Shown: in pieces, positions 35,216-43,961 of the stretch | How positions within the stretch are numbered: the stretch's first letter is position 1 | How the letters are laid out: each line of letters opens with the position of its first letter | Assembly: GCF_900103135.1 (NCBI RefSeq) | Contig: NZ_FNGO01000012.1 | Coordinates: 1 to 64,000, forward strand | Reading direction: 5' to 3' | Origin: Halarsenatibacter silvermanii | Lineage (GTDB): Bacteria > Bacillota > Halanaerobiia > Halanaerobiales > Halarsenatibacteraceae | DNA: 64,000 bases | Notes under the pieces: model-generated | Told to the model about the DNA's origin: nothing | Seen by the model: only the letters and a program-made list of their open reading frames with translations | The model's database searches: none | Program-made: the position numbers and the translations under genes

Positions 35216-37006
35216 ATGGCGGCAGGAGATGGTCAAGAAAATGATTTCTTCAGCTTTATAACTGACTTTAAGGGTCGTTTAAAAAATCTCGAAAGTATGT
35301 TTAGAACTCCTTATATGCCGAAAATTATGGTCCTGGCTGCTTTAGTGGGAGTAGTGGGCGGACTGGGAGCGGTGGTGTTTTATAATCTGATTTTGCTATT
35401 CAAATATATCTTTTATGGCGCTTCTGATACCGCTGTTTATCTGGATCACGTCCGGGCTCTGCCCTGGTATTACAGGCTGGTCGCCCCGGCCTTAGGCGGC
35501 CTTATAGTTGGTCCTATGGTTACATATATCGTGCCTGAGGCTAAAGGTCACGGTGTGCCGGAAGTAATGGAAGCTTTGGTTTTAAAGGCCGGTGAGATCC
35601 GCTTTATAGTTGCTCCGCTTAAAGCCCTTATATCTGCTATTTGCATCGGTTCGGGAGGATCTGCCGGCCGTGAGGGTCCTATAGTACAAATAGGGGCTTC
35701 TTTTGGATCATCACTGGGTGAGTATTTCAATCTTCCTCCAGATAAGGTAAAGACGCTTTTGGGATCAGGGGCAGCAGCAGGTATTGCCGGCACTTTCAAT
35801 GCTCCTCTGGCCGGAGTTGTTTTCAGTATGGAGGTGATTTTAAGAAAGTTTGAGATGGAGGATTTTTCTCCTCTTGTGGTTTCTGCTGTTATCGGAACGG
35901 CGGTGGCCAATATTCTCTTCGGTGAGGCGGATCCCGTCTTTCAAATTCCCGAACATGAGCTGGTCAATTATTTTGAACTGATTTTATACATGGGCCTGGG
36001 AATAGCCGGAGGCATTACGGCTTTGATATACGGAAATTTTCTTTATAAAATGGAACATATATTTGAGAAACTGCCGATACCCACCGCCTCTAAAGCAGCC
36101 CTGGGTGGGCTCTGTCTGGGTATACTGGCTCTGGCTTTGCCCCAGGTACAGGCTACAGGTTATCCGGTGATGGAGGATGCCCTCTACGGAAGATTGCCAA
36201 TTTATACGGCTTTACTGCTCATGTTAGCTAAAATACTGGCTACCTGGTTTACACTGGGCAGCGGCGGATCCGGAGGCATTTTTGCCCCGGCTCTTTTTAT
36301 CGGTGCCATGCTGGGAAGCAGTTATGGTCATATTGTTGGAACTATTTTTCCGACGCTTACTGCCGGTTCGGGTTCTTATGCCATGGTCGGTCTGGGAACA
36401 GTATTTGCAGGAGCCACACATGCTCCCCTCACGGCGATAATCATTCTTTTTGAGATGACCCACGATCCATTAATTATTCTACCTATGATGTTTGCCTGTA
36501 AATTCAGTTCGCTTTTTACCCGCTGGTGGCAGCGCAGAAATATCTACACCACCAAACTGGTTTTGAGGGGGATTGATCTAGATACAATAGAGGGGAGAAA
36601 TGTTCTCAGTGAAATACCGGCCGCGGAAGTTATGAGTACCGACCTGATTACCGTGCGGAAGGATACCACAATGGAGGAAGCAAGAGATATCTTTCGCAAT
36701 ACACTTTATAACTTTCTGCCGGTCATCTGTGATGATAAGAGGCATCTTTGCGGTTTGCTCGGTTATAATTATACCATGGATTATTTTGCTGAAGGTGGAG
36801 ATATGGATAGTGAAGTAAGTGAACTGGCTTATGACTCTCCCCCGACTGTAAATGAGAATGAAACTCTGCTTAGAGCTCTTAAACTTATCGATGAATATGG
36901 CATTACCCTGATTCCAGTTGTTTCAGAAGAGGACGAGAATAAACTGATAGGAATTTTAACCAGAAGCGATATACTTGAAGCCTATCATCACTGGGAGATT
37001 AAATAA
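35216..37006 (+). CDS. ClC-family chloride channel with C-terminal CBS pair
   Basis: 596 residues. ClC core with KGHGVPEVMEA, GSGGSAGREGPIVQIGA (gating Glu present) and GSGGSGGIFAPALFIGAMLG, then two CBS domains (about 470-590) that in relatives bind adenine nucleotides. The second, internal Glu that carries protons in E. coli ClC exchangers (E203) aligns with Val in FSMEVILRKF, so channel-like rather than exchange behaviour is suggested. ATG follows GAGAGGT. Chloride handling fits a saline habitat. Confidence 0.92.
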   Translation: MAAGDGQENDFFSFITDFKGRLKNLESMFRTPYMPKIMVLAALVGVVGGLGAVVFYNLILLFKYIFYGASDTAVYLDHVRALPWYYRLVAPALGGLIVGPMVTYIVPEAKGHGVPEVMEALVLKAGEIRFIVAPLKALISAICIGSGGSAGREGPIVQIGASFGSSLGEYFNLPPDKVKTLLGSGAAAGIAGTFNAPLAGVVFSMEVILRKFEMEDFSPLVVSAVIGTAVANILFGEADPVFQIPEHELVNYFELILYMGLGIAGGITALIYGNFLYKMEHIFEKLPIPTASKAALGGLCLGILALALPQVQATGYPVMEDALYGRLPIYTALLLMLAKILATWFTLGSGGSGGIFAPALFIGAMLGSSYGHIVGTIFPTLTAGSGSYAMVGLGTVFAGATHAPLTAIIILFEMTHDPLIILPMMFACKFSSLFTRWWQRRNIYTTKLVLRGIDLDTIEGRNVLSEIPAAEVMSTDLITVRKDTTMEEARDIFRNTLYNFLPVICDDKRHLCGLLGYNYTMDYFAEGGDMDSEVSELAYDSPPTVNENETLLRALKLIDEYGITLIPVVSEEDENKLIGILTRSDILEAYHHWEIK

Positions 37007-37131
37007 TTAATGTTTAGAGTAAGCAGTAACTCTTGATAGATTGGAGTAAAGATGTTAAATTAAAAGAAGCCCTTGAGAGATTTATCCTCAAAAAATATTA
37101 ATTAGCTGGAATTTTTCGGGAGGCTATAAAA

Positions 37132-37569
37132 GTGAAATACTGGTTAAAATTAGGAATTGTTGTTTTTATCTTTTTGCTGACCCTGGCGTTTGTATCGCAG
37201 CCGGCTGCGGCTGTAGTTGACGTAAATGTGGGTACGGTTAATCTTCAGGAAGTAATAGATGCTCATCCAGAAGCGGAAGAATTAGAGGAGGAAATGCAGG
37301 GTGAATTAGCTCAGCTGGAACAGGAATTTCAAAGTCAGGTTCAGTCTATGGAGGAAGAAGATCCTCAGGCAATACAGCAGATGCAGCAGCAGATGCAGCA
37401 GCAGGCTGAGATTATACAGCAGCAAAAAATGGAGGAAATGATGAATATTATACAGCCGGAGATGGATGAATTCAGGCAAGAAGAGGAGCTTGACCTAATA
37501 TTGATGAATGAATCTGTGCTCAGCGGAGGGGAAGATATAACTGAAGAACTGATAGATTTTATTCAGTAA
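37132..37569 (+). CDS. OmpH/Skp-like periplasmic protein
   Basis: 145 residues. Signal peptide (MKYWLKLGIVVFIFLLTLAF, cleaved after ...PAAA), then GTVNLQEVIDAHPEAEELEEE as in Skp/OmpH, and a long coiled coil that is rich in Gln, Met and Glu. Skp family members hold unfolded outer-membrane proteins in the periplasm. The usual C-terminal Lys-rich tentacle end is replaced by an acidic tail. GTG start after GGGAGGC. Its presence fits an organism with an outer membrane. Confidence 0.82.
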   Translation: MKYWLKLGIVVFIFLLTLAFVSQPAAAVVDVNVGTVNLQEVIDAHPEAEELEEEMQGELAQLEQEFQSQVQSMEEEDPQAIQQMQQQMQQQAEIIQQQKMEEMMNIIQPEMDEFRQEEELDLILMNESVLSGGEDITEELIDFIQ

Positions 37570-37626
37570 ATCCAGAAAAAATTACAGTGGACAATAAAAT
37601 TATTAATATAAGGGAGGTTTATCCGT

Positions 37627-37827
37627 ATGTCGAATACATGCACCAATCTGGATAAAAATAAAGAGGAATGCTCCTGTACTTATGAACCCTGTCCTCGCAA
37701 AGGCAAATGTTGTGAGTGCATAATTTATCATAAACGCAAAGATGAGCTGCCGGGCTGTTTATTTCCGTCTGAAGCAGAAAAAACTTACGATCGTTCGATA
37801 AGTCATTACGTTAAGTGTATGAGCTAA
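37627..37827 (+). CDS. Cys-rich DUF6485-type protein
   Basis: 66 residues with nine Cys, including [18 protein letters not shown], and DELPGCLFP. This pattern matches small cytosolic proteins annotated as DUF6485; the Cys arrangement suggests metal or Fe-S binding, which is inference. ATG after AGGGAGG. A terminator follows directly. Confidence 0.82.
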   Translation: MSNTCTNLDKNKEECSCTYEPCPRKGKCCECIIYHKRKDELPGCLFPSEAEKTYDRSISHYVKCMS

Positions 37828-37858
37828 ATTATAAATTGTGAACTAGCACCAATTTCCT

Positions 37859-37885
37859 CATCCCCGCAATGGGGGTATTTTTTTC
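37859..37885 (+). terminator. Rho-independent terminator after the DUF6485 gene
   Basis: Short stem ATCCCC / GGGGGT with a 5-base loop followed by ATTTTTTT, about 32 bases after the stop codon. Confidence 0.75.
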
Positions 37886-37948
37886 TAATTGTTAGTCAGT
37901 TGATAGATATCGTATAAGATAGTTATCAAAATAATAATGGCTGGAAGA

Positions 37949-38125
37949 TATAAAGCGAGGGGATACTCGAAAATTTTTCAAAACTCAGATTAAGTCCATG
38001 GCCAAAAAATAATGTCCCCGGCTCAGGATGTGCCGGGCTGAGCGTAAACTCAGGGATATGTTTTTGCGAAGGGAGCACAATTTTTTGACAAACCTATTTA
38101 CCAGCTGAAATCAAAAAGAACTTTT
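37949..38125 (-). repeat. Dispersed 3' repeat element, copy B
   Basis: Reverse-complement copy of 15327-15501. Read on the minus strand it begins directly after the aldehyde dehydrogenase stop codon and carries the same ordered words (TTCAGCTGGTAAATAGGT, CCCTTCGCA, TCCCTGAG, GGCCATGGACTTAATC, TTTCGAGTAT). Hairpins here are stronger than in copy A: CTGAG/CTCAG (38038-38053) and CCCGGC/GCCGGG (38017-38037). Again it lies between convergent genes. There is no coding frame. Confidence 0.85.
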
Positions 38126-39691
38126 TTATTTATCATCGAAAAATTTTGTTTTTATAAACCTTTTCATAATTTTATAACCGGAAGACAGTACCTTGAGGAA
38201 GCTGTTTTCAGCATAAAAATTGCTTATGAAATCTTTTAAATCTTGATATATGCCTTCAGAGAAGGGAAACCAGTTTAATTCTCGGTCATTGTCATTTTTA
38301 TTTATCATAATTGAGCGGGTGTTGGAGAAATTTTTTAGCCCCTCCGGACCATGATACCGCCCTGTGCCGCTGTTTTTTACTCCGCCGAAAGGAAGTTCGG
38401 GATTGGCGACATTTTTTAACACATCATTTATTATACAGTTACCGGTCTCCAGTTTTGAGGCTATATCTTTGGCTTTATCGATGTTTCTGCAAAAAACACT
38501 TGCATTTAAACCAAATCTGCTTGAATTTGCCATATTGATAGCTTCTTCTTCAGTTGAAAAAGTGCTTAGCGTCAAAACGGGTCCAAAAATTTCCTCCTGC
38601 ATAATTTTCATCTCTTCATTGACTCCGGTAAGTATCAGGGGAGGGAAATATACTGATTGATCTTCAGAGGGCATATCACCTATTAAATTTGCTCCTCTGG
38701 AGAGAGCACTATTAACCAGGTTTCGAACTTTCTTGCTTTGTTGAGGATGAATGAAAGGACCATAGTCACCAGATCTGTCCGAACGATTCCAGCGGATTGT
38801 ATCTTTATGATCAGCAAGGATGTCGATAAAATTTTCATAAACCTCTTCTGCCACATAGACTCTTTCTACAGAAACGCAAAGTTGACCTGCATTCGTAAAT
38901 CCCCCGTAAGCTGCTGCTCTGGCTGCTCTTTCTATATTTGCTTCTTTTAATACCAGCATTGGATCTTTACCACCGAGTTCTAACTCTACGGGAATGGTAT
39001 AATCTGCTGCCTGTTTCATAACTCTGCGGCCTGTCTCAACACTTCCTGTAAAAAATATCATATCGGGTTTATTTTCAATCATTGTACTTCCAACTTCACC
39101 CCCGCCCTGAAAAACATTCACCAGATTTTCTGGGATAGAATCGAGAGAATTAAAAATATTTTTCAGAAGATTTCCGGTCAAAGGGGTCAGCTCTGAAGGT
39201 TTGATAACCACCGCATTTCCTGCGGTAAGAGCGGTGATAGCAGGAATAGCAGTCAGCTGGAAGGGATAATTCCAGGGAGAAATGATAGCTATAATTCCTC
39301 TGGGAAAGTATTCAACGTAAGAAGTGCTGCCTGGAGCTAAAAGAGGTGTGTTTCTTTTCTGTCTTTTGAGAATTTTGGCAGCATTATTTTTATAGTAACG
39401 AAGCATCCTTAACACAGGCAATATATCTGCTGTTATTGTTTCCTGAGGTTTTTTGCCTGTATCTTTATAGACTGTGTCTATTATTTTTTCAGTGTTATCC
39501 ACTATATTATGCTGGAGCTCATCCAAAAATATCAATCTATCTTTTAATTTTAATTCTCCCCATTTTTTTTGACTCTTATAAGCTCTGACATATGAATTCT
39601 TAATCTCGTTGTCATCGGCAACCTTATGTCTGCTGATTTCTTTTTTGGTGACAGGATTTTTGTTTATAAGAATTCCATTTTTAATATCCAT
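38126..39691 (-). CDS. NAD(P)-dependent aldehyde dehydrogenase
   Basis: 521 residues. Oxidises an aldehyde to the acid. Seen: SPWNYPFQLTAIPAI, VVIKPSELTP, FFTGSVETGRRVM, catalytic Glu in VELELGGKDP and Cys in NAGQLCVS, and PFGGVKNSGTGRYHG near the end. The C-terminal tail of about 55 residues is basic and aromatic, as in some class 3-like and YwdH-like enzymes. Substrate unknown. Transcribed away from the pterin operon, so not part of it, though both deal with aldehydes. ATG follows GCGGTGATAAAATA. Confidence 0.93.
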   Translation of the reverse strand: MDIKNGILINKNPVTKKEISRHKVADDNEIKNSYVRAYKSQKKWGELKLKDRLIFLDELQHNIVDNTEKIIDTVYKDTGKKPQETITADILPVLRMLRYYKNNAAKILKRQKRNTPLLAPGSTSYVEYFPRGIIAIISPWNYPFQLTAIPAITALTAGNAVVIKPSELTPLTGNLLKNIFNSLDSIPENLVNVFQGGGEVGSTMIENKPDMIFFTGSVETGRRVMKQAADYTIPVELELGGKDPMLVLKEANIERAARAAAYGGFTNAGQLCVSVERVYVAEEVYENFIDILADHKDTIRWNRSDRSGDYGPFIHPQQSKKVRNLVNSALSRGANLIGDMPSEDQSVYFPPLILTGVNEEMKIMQEEIFGPVLTLSTFSTEEEAINMANSSRFGLNASVFCRNIDKAKDIASKLETGNCIINDVLKNVANPELPFGGVKNSGTGRYHGPEGLKNFSNTRSIMINKNDNDRELNWFPFSEGIYQDLKDFISNFYAENSFLKVLSSGYKIMKRFIKTKFFDDK

Positions 39692-39815
39692 TATTTTATC
39701 ACCGCATTCCTGAATTTTTTAAAGTTCGTACTTATATTAAATTCTGTATATTAAAAAAATTTCCTGCAAAAATTACTCTATCCTGCCAAACAAAATTTTC
39801 TTGAAAATTTTTGCG

Positions 39816-39832
39816 ACAGCACTGCCTGCTGT
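39816..39832. other. Small hairpin upstream of the pterin operon
   Basis: ACAGCA / TGCTGT with a 5-base loop in the intergenic stretch between the divergent aldehyde dehydrogenase gene and the riboswitch. No T-run on the plus strand. The rest of 39692-39900 is AT-rich with no frame or clear promoter. Confidence 0.3.
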
Positions 39833-39913
39833 AAAAATTAAATTTATAATTTATGCAGGCATTTGCATAGAAATATACAATACTAATAAATGATGAAAAC
39901 TTGATATCTTTTT

Positions 39914-40014
39914 AGTCTTCGAGCTGTAAAAACCAATAAGATGGTTTTGCAGCCGGCAGGGTATGAGGGGAAACTTTCATGCCTCCCAAATAAGGAAAGG
40001 AGACATTACTCCAT
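39914..40014 (+). promoter_or_regulatory. Moco (or Tuco) riboswitch aptamer
   Basis: A structured leader before molybdenum/tungsten cofactor genes. A long hairpin pairs 39923-39935 with 39942-39953. A second pairs 39961-39969 with 39974-39982 and is capped by a GAAA tetraloop (39970-39973). Then come CATGCCTCCC and GGAAAGGAGAC, similar to the GCCUCCC...AAAGG core of the E. coli moaA leader. A terminator follows. Gene context, the GNRA loop and the core words all agree with the Moco RNA class. Whether Mo or W pterin is sensed cannot be read from sequence alone. Confidence 0.75.
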
Positions 40015-40016
40015 AC

Positions 40017-40040
40017 AGGTGTCTCCGGACACCTTTTTTT
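40017..40040 (+). terminator. Riboswitch expression-platform terminator
   Basis: AGGTGTC / GACACCT stem with a TCCG loop and seven T. The GGAGAC at 39999-40004 (end of the aptamer) is complementary to GTCTCC at 40021-40026, which would break the terminator: a ready terminator/antiterminator switch. Confidence 0.85.
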
Positions 40041-40089
40041 GTTTGGCTTGAATTTTTGGTTTAAATTGTCATACAGGAGGGTTAATCAT

Positions 40090-40689
40090 ATGGAAGTCAT
40101 TGGTTTAACAGGTTCAGCAGGAGAAGGTGGGAAAACAGATCTGGGTTTGATGATACTGGAAAATATTCGCAGGAAAACTGGAGTGTTGAAGGGGAGAGTA
40201 AATAAAGATTCTTCCAGAATAGTGACTGAAGATCCTCAGATTATGAGAGCAGAGTCGCCGGGAATATCACCATATTTGAACTCTGTTGCTGAAAATGTGG
40301 TTTTACTTCAATCATCTCCTGCTGATTTAAAATCTGCTATAGATGAAGCCTATAGATGCTTTAGTGATTTAGATTATCTGCTTGTTGAGGGGGACCGTTT
40401 GATTCTTTCTCTGGATCCGGGGTTAATAATACAGATAATGGAAGAAGGAGTTGAAAACGAAAGCCTTCCGGAAGTAAAACAAAATCCTGATTTAATTGTA
40501 AAAAATTATGAGATATACAGGAGCACTGATTTGAATGATATAAACATTGAACTTCCTGCCGATGAGATCTCCTGCTATAGAGCTCAGCTTATAAGTGATC
40601 TGCTGGGGCGCGGTTACGGCGAATTTGGAAGGAAGTTAAATCGAGAAGGGATTCAGGTTAGAAGATGTCAGCTGGGTTTATTCAAATAA
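40090..40689 (+). CDS. P-loop protein of the pterin-cofactor operon (MobB/YqeC-like)
   Basis: 199 residues. The N-terminus EVIGLTGSAGEGGKTDLGLM is a P-loop-like motif with GGKT rather than the strict Walker A spacing, recalling YqeC and MobB type proteins of Mo-enzyme maturation. LDYLLVEGDRLI resembles the MobB region after the Walker B strand. The C-terminal 80 residues are not recognised. ATG 40090 is set by CAGGAGGGTTAATC; an earlier frame start at 40039 lies in the terminator and is rejected. First gene after the riboswitch, so a cofactor role is likely; family is tentative. Confidence 0.65.
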   Translation: MEVIGLTGSAGEGGKTDLGLMILENIRRKTGVLKGRVNKDSSRIVTEDPQIMRAESPGISPYLNSVAENVVLLQSSPADLKSAIDEAYRCFSDLDYLLVEGDRLILSLDPGLIIQIMEEGVENESLPEVKQNPDLIVKNYEIYRSTDLNDINIELPADEISCYRAQLISDLLGRGYGEFGRKLNREGIQVRRCQLGLFK

Positions 40690-40728
40690 GCACCTAATAT
40701 GCAAAAAATAAGAAAGGAAGATTAACCA

Positions 40729-42024
40729 ATGAACTCGGAGTTTCTCGATCTAAAAAATCTGAAGGACCTTGAAGAAAATCTATTTGGCCTGGTTTCTGAT
40801 TTGAAAACTGGATCCAGTTTTACTTCAATACATGAGGCTGTTGACAAATTTTTAGCTTCCAATATATACGCACCCGAGTCGTTACCGCCTTTCACCCGAT
40901 CTGCAGTCGATGGTTATGCTGTCAGAGCCCGGGATACATTCGGGGCCAGCGAGATTCAGCCGGCTTTATTTGAAATAAAAGGGGAAGTATCTATGGGAGA
41001 AAAAGCGAAAATATCACCCGGAAGAGGAGAAGCAGTATATATACCAACCGGAGCTATGCTGCCTGCTGATGCTGATAGCTGTATTATGATAGAAGAAACT
41101 GACAGGATAGCTGAAGATAGAATAGAAGTTTTTACCGATGTATCTCCAGGCGAAAATGTAATAAAACAAGGTGATGATATAGAAGAGGATGAGCTTTTGC
41201 TTAAATCGGGACACAGACTCAGGGCTCAGGATATTGGTGCTCTGGCTGGTCTGGGAATCACAGAGGTAGAAGTTTTTGATCAGCCGGAAATATCCTTAAT
41301 TTCTACCGGGGATGAAATAGTTCCTCCGGGAAATAAGAAAAAAGACGGTGAGATCAGAGATATTAATACACCTGCTCTGGCAGCCCTCTTTGAAAAATGG
41401 GGGGCTCAGACCAAAAACTACGGGATTGTGCCTGATAGAAAAAGAGATCTCAAAAAATCAATCAGCGATTGTTTGTCCAGCGATTTAATTGTTGTTTCTG
41501 GTGGTAGTTCAGTAGGTCATAGAGATTTTACCCTGGATGCTATAAATGAAATAGGTAGTCCGGGAATTATACAGCACGGTCTGGCTGTCAAACCGGGAAA
41601 ACCTACTGTAGTCGGAAAAATAGATGACACCCTTGTGCTGGGCCTGCCGGGAAATCCTGCTTCTGCCTGGGTCGTCAGCTGTTTGATCGTTCCCTTTGTT
41701 TTTAAAACTATGTTAGAACGAAAAACATCTGCTCTGGAAACAAGATTTCAGGTCGCCCGGGGCAAACTCAAAAATCAAATAGCATCAGCACGCGGGCGCA
41801 GCGAATACATTCCGGTGAAATTTTTATCGCCTCATGAATCCAACCTTATTAAACCTATTTTCGGAAAATCAAATTTAATTACCACGCTGGTTGAAGCTGA
41901 CGGTTTTATCAATATCGAAGCTGAAAAAGAAGGGCTGGAGGCTGGAACAGGTATTGAGGTTTATTCTGTGGATAGAGACCTAGGACTTCACTCTGAAGAA
42001 AGGGTGGTGAAAAATGAGCGGTGA
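40729..42024 (+). CDS. moeA: Molybdopterin molybdenumtransferase MoeA
   Basis: 431 residues. Inserts molybdate or tungstate into adenylated molybdopterin. Motifs: PPFTRSAVDGYAVRARDT, PTGAMLPADADS, STGDEIVPPG, VVSGGSSVGHRDFT, and HGLAVKPGKPTVVG. All MoeA domains are present. Overlaps the next moeA-like gene by 11 bases. Two MoeA paralogues in one operon occur in tungsten-using microbes, where they may share Mo and W insertion; that is inference here. Confidence 0.93.
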   Translation: MNSEFLDLKNLKDLEENLFGLVSDLKTGSSFTSIHEAVDKFLASNIYAPESLPPFTRSAVDGYAVRARDTFGASEIQPALFEIKGEVSMGEKAKISPGRGEAVYIPTGAMLPADADSCIMIEETDRIAEDRIEVFTDVSPGENVIKQGDDIEEDELLLKSGHRLRAQDIGALAGLGITEVEVFDQPEISLISTGDEIVPPGNKKKDGEIRDINTPALAALFEKWGAQTKNYGIVPDRKRDLKKSISDCLSSDLIVVSGGSSVGHRDFTLDAINEIGSPGIIQHGLAVKPGKPTVVGKIDDTLVLGLPGNPASAWVVSCLIVPFVFKTMLERKTSALETRFQVARGKLKNQIASARGRSEYIPVKFLSPHESNLIKPIFGKSNLITTLVEADGFINIEAEKEGLEAGTGIEVYSVDRDLGLHSEERVVKNER

Positions 42025-43960
42025 TTTTGACAGCGGCAGGAAGATTTATTTAAATAAAAAGTCCTTAAAGGAAGCTATAGATATATTTAAGCAGTATTTG
42101 TCAGGGAAAAAATTGAAAACTGAAATTATATCGACATGTTCTGCAGTTGGTAGAATTACTGCTGAAGAACATGTGGCGAATCGTTCAGCCCCCCACTTTT
42201 ATGCCTCAGCTATGGATGGGTTTGCTGTTAAATCTCAGGAAACAGAAGAAGCTAACGAAAGAAATCCTGTCAAGCTAAAAATTTCCCGGGATGCATTAGA
42301 GGTTAACACGGGAAGCCCGATTCCTGAAGATTTTGATGCGGTAATAAAGATTGAAAACGTTGAGTTTGTTGAAGATGAATTTATTAAAATATACGAGAGC
42401 GTCTCTCCCTGGAATAATCTGAGATCCATTGGCGAAAGTATTTTGAAGGGAGAACAGGTGGTTACATCTCATACCAGGCTCAATGCGGCGCAAACAGGAG
42501 CTTTGCTTGAAGCGGGAATAACAGAAGTTGAAGTTTTTCAAAAACCCTTCCTAAAAATTTTGCCAACGGGAGACGAGATTGTACCTCCTGAAAAGGAGCC
42601 AGAGATAGGTGAAATAGTAGAATTTAACTCTCAAATGATTTCATCTCGGGCTGAAGAGGTCGGAGCTCAAGTTGAAATAGCAGACATATGTCCTGACGAT
42701 CCAGAACTGCTTCGAGATGAGCTCAAAAAGGCGGCTGCAGGCACCGACATGGTGGCCACTATTGCAGGTTCATCAGCCGGCTCCCGGGATCATATGGTAG
42801 AGGTATTGGCTGAAATGGGAGAAGTCAAAATTCACGGTGTCGATATAATGCCTGGCAAGCCTTTGCTCTTGGGAGATGTGGATGGGACACCCATTATAGG
42901 TCTGCCAGGTTATCCCCTGTCCTGTCTTCTGGATGTCAATTTGTTTTTGGAGCCGGCTTTGAAACAGCTTCAGGGTGAAATATCCTATTCTGAAAAAACT
43001 GAGAAAGCAGTACTAAAACGCAAGGTCAGTTCTTCGCCCGGTCGGGATGAATTTTTAAGGGTAAATTTGAAGCTTGAAGGTGATGATTATGCTGCTGTTC
43101 CCAGGAGAAGAGGGGCATCTTCTATGAAATCATTAACTCAAGCTGATGGATATTTGAAAATCTCTGCTGAAAAAGAAGGGCTTACAGCCGGCGATATAGG
43201 AGAAGTCAGGTTGCTAAAAGACAGAAAAAAACTTGAGGACGGATTGGTGCTTGTTGGCAGCAATGATCCAGCTCTGGAAAAATTGAAAAATTATCTGGCC
43301 GGCAGGGAGCAGGGTATTGATCTCAAGCTGCAATCCCGGGGGAGTCAGGCAGGAATTCATTCTTTATTAAGAGGAGAAGCTGATCTGGCTGCTGCTCATT
43401 TGATTGATAGTGATTCCGGCAGATACAATATTCCTTATCTTGAGCAGGTTTCCGACAAAGAGCTTCTCCTTATTACTTTAGCCTTAAGGGAGCAGGGATT
43501 TATTTTTCGCAAAGATAGTGATTTGAGCGGTATTGATAATATCGAGGATCTGGCCAAAACTGATTTAAGATTCATCAACAGACAGCGGGGAGCTGGCACC
43601 AGAGTACTTCTGGACTATAAACTCGATCAAAAAGGTATTTCCGGACAAAATATCGAAAGTTATACAAGGGAAGAATATACTCATGCAGCTGTGGCTCAGG
43701 CGGTATCTGTCGAAAAAGCAGATATAACTCTTGGTATCAGGGCAGCTGCAGAGGCTTTTGATCTGGAATTTAAGCCGGTTTTACAGGAAAGATTCGAGCT
43801 GATATATCCTGCTTCTTCTGAGAACGACTGGCGGTTTGAAATGCTCATTGAAGCGGTGAAGTCTGAAGAATTCAATAGTATTTTGCAGGGGATGAAGGGT
43901 TATAATTCGGAGAAAACAGGCGAAGAAAGAACCTTTTTAAGCTCGGAAAGAGGTGATTGA
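42014..43960 (+). CDS. MoeA fused to a C-terminal periplasmic-binding-protein-like domain
   Basis: 648 residues. Residues 1 to about 405 are MoeA-like (SAPHFYASAMDGFAVKSQET, LPTGDEIVPPEKEP, IAGSSAGSRDHMVEV, HGVDIMPGKPLLLG). About 415-640 are a PBP-like domain (GLVLVGSNDPALEKLKNYLA, FINRQRGAGTRVLLDYKL, ADITLGIRAAAEAF) as seen in MoeA/LysR-substrate-domain fusions. The second part may bind an oxyanion or small ligand. ATG 42014 lies inside the end of the first moeA; coupled translation is likely. Confidence 0.9.
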   Translation: MSGDFDSGRKIYLNKKSLKEAIDIFKQYLSGKKLKTEIISTCSAVGRITAEEHVANRSAPHFYASAMDGFAVKSQETEEANERNPVKLKISRDALEVNTGSPIPEDFDAVIKIENVEFVEDEFIKIYESVSPWNNLRSIGESILKGEQVVTSHTRLNAAQTGALLEAGITEVEVFQKPFLKILPTGDEIVPPEKEPEIGEIVEFNSQMISSRAEEVGAQVEIADICPDDPELLRDELKKAAAGTDMVATIAGSSAGSRDHMVEVLAEMGEVKIHGVDIMPGKPLLLGDVDGTPIIGLPGYPLSCLLDVNLFLEPALKQLQGEISYSEKTEKAVLKRKVSSSPGRDEFLRVNLKLEGDDYAAVPRRRGASSMKSLTQADGYLKISAEKEGLTAGDIGEVRLLKDRKKLEDGLVLVGSNDPALEKLKNYLAGREQGIDLKLQSRGSQAGIHSLLRGEADLAAAHLIDSDSGRYNIPYLEQVSDKELLLITLALREQGFIFRKDSDLSGIDNIEDLAKTDLRFINRQRGAGTRVLLDYKLDQKGISGQNIESYTREEYTHAAVAQAVSVEKADITLGIRAAAEAFDLEFKPVLQERFELIYPASSENDWRFEMLIEAVKSEEFNSILQGMKGYNSEKTGEERTFLSSERGD

Positions 43961-43961
43961 A

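Noticed and set aside
40039-40089. Upstream in-frame start of the P-loop gene
   Set aside because: It lies in the riboswitch terminator tail; ATG 40090 with CAGGAGGG is far better.
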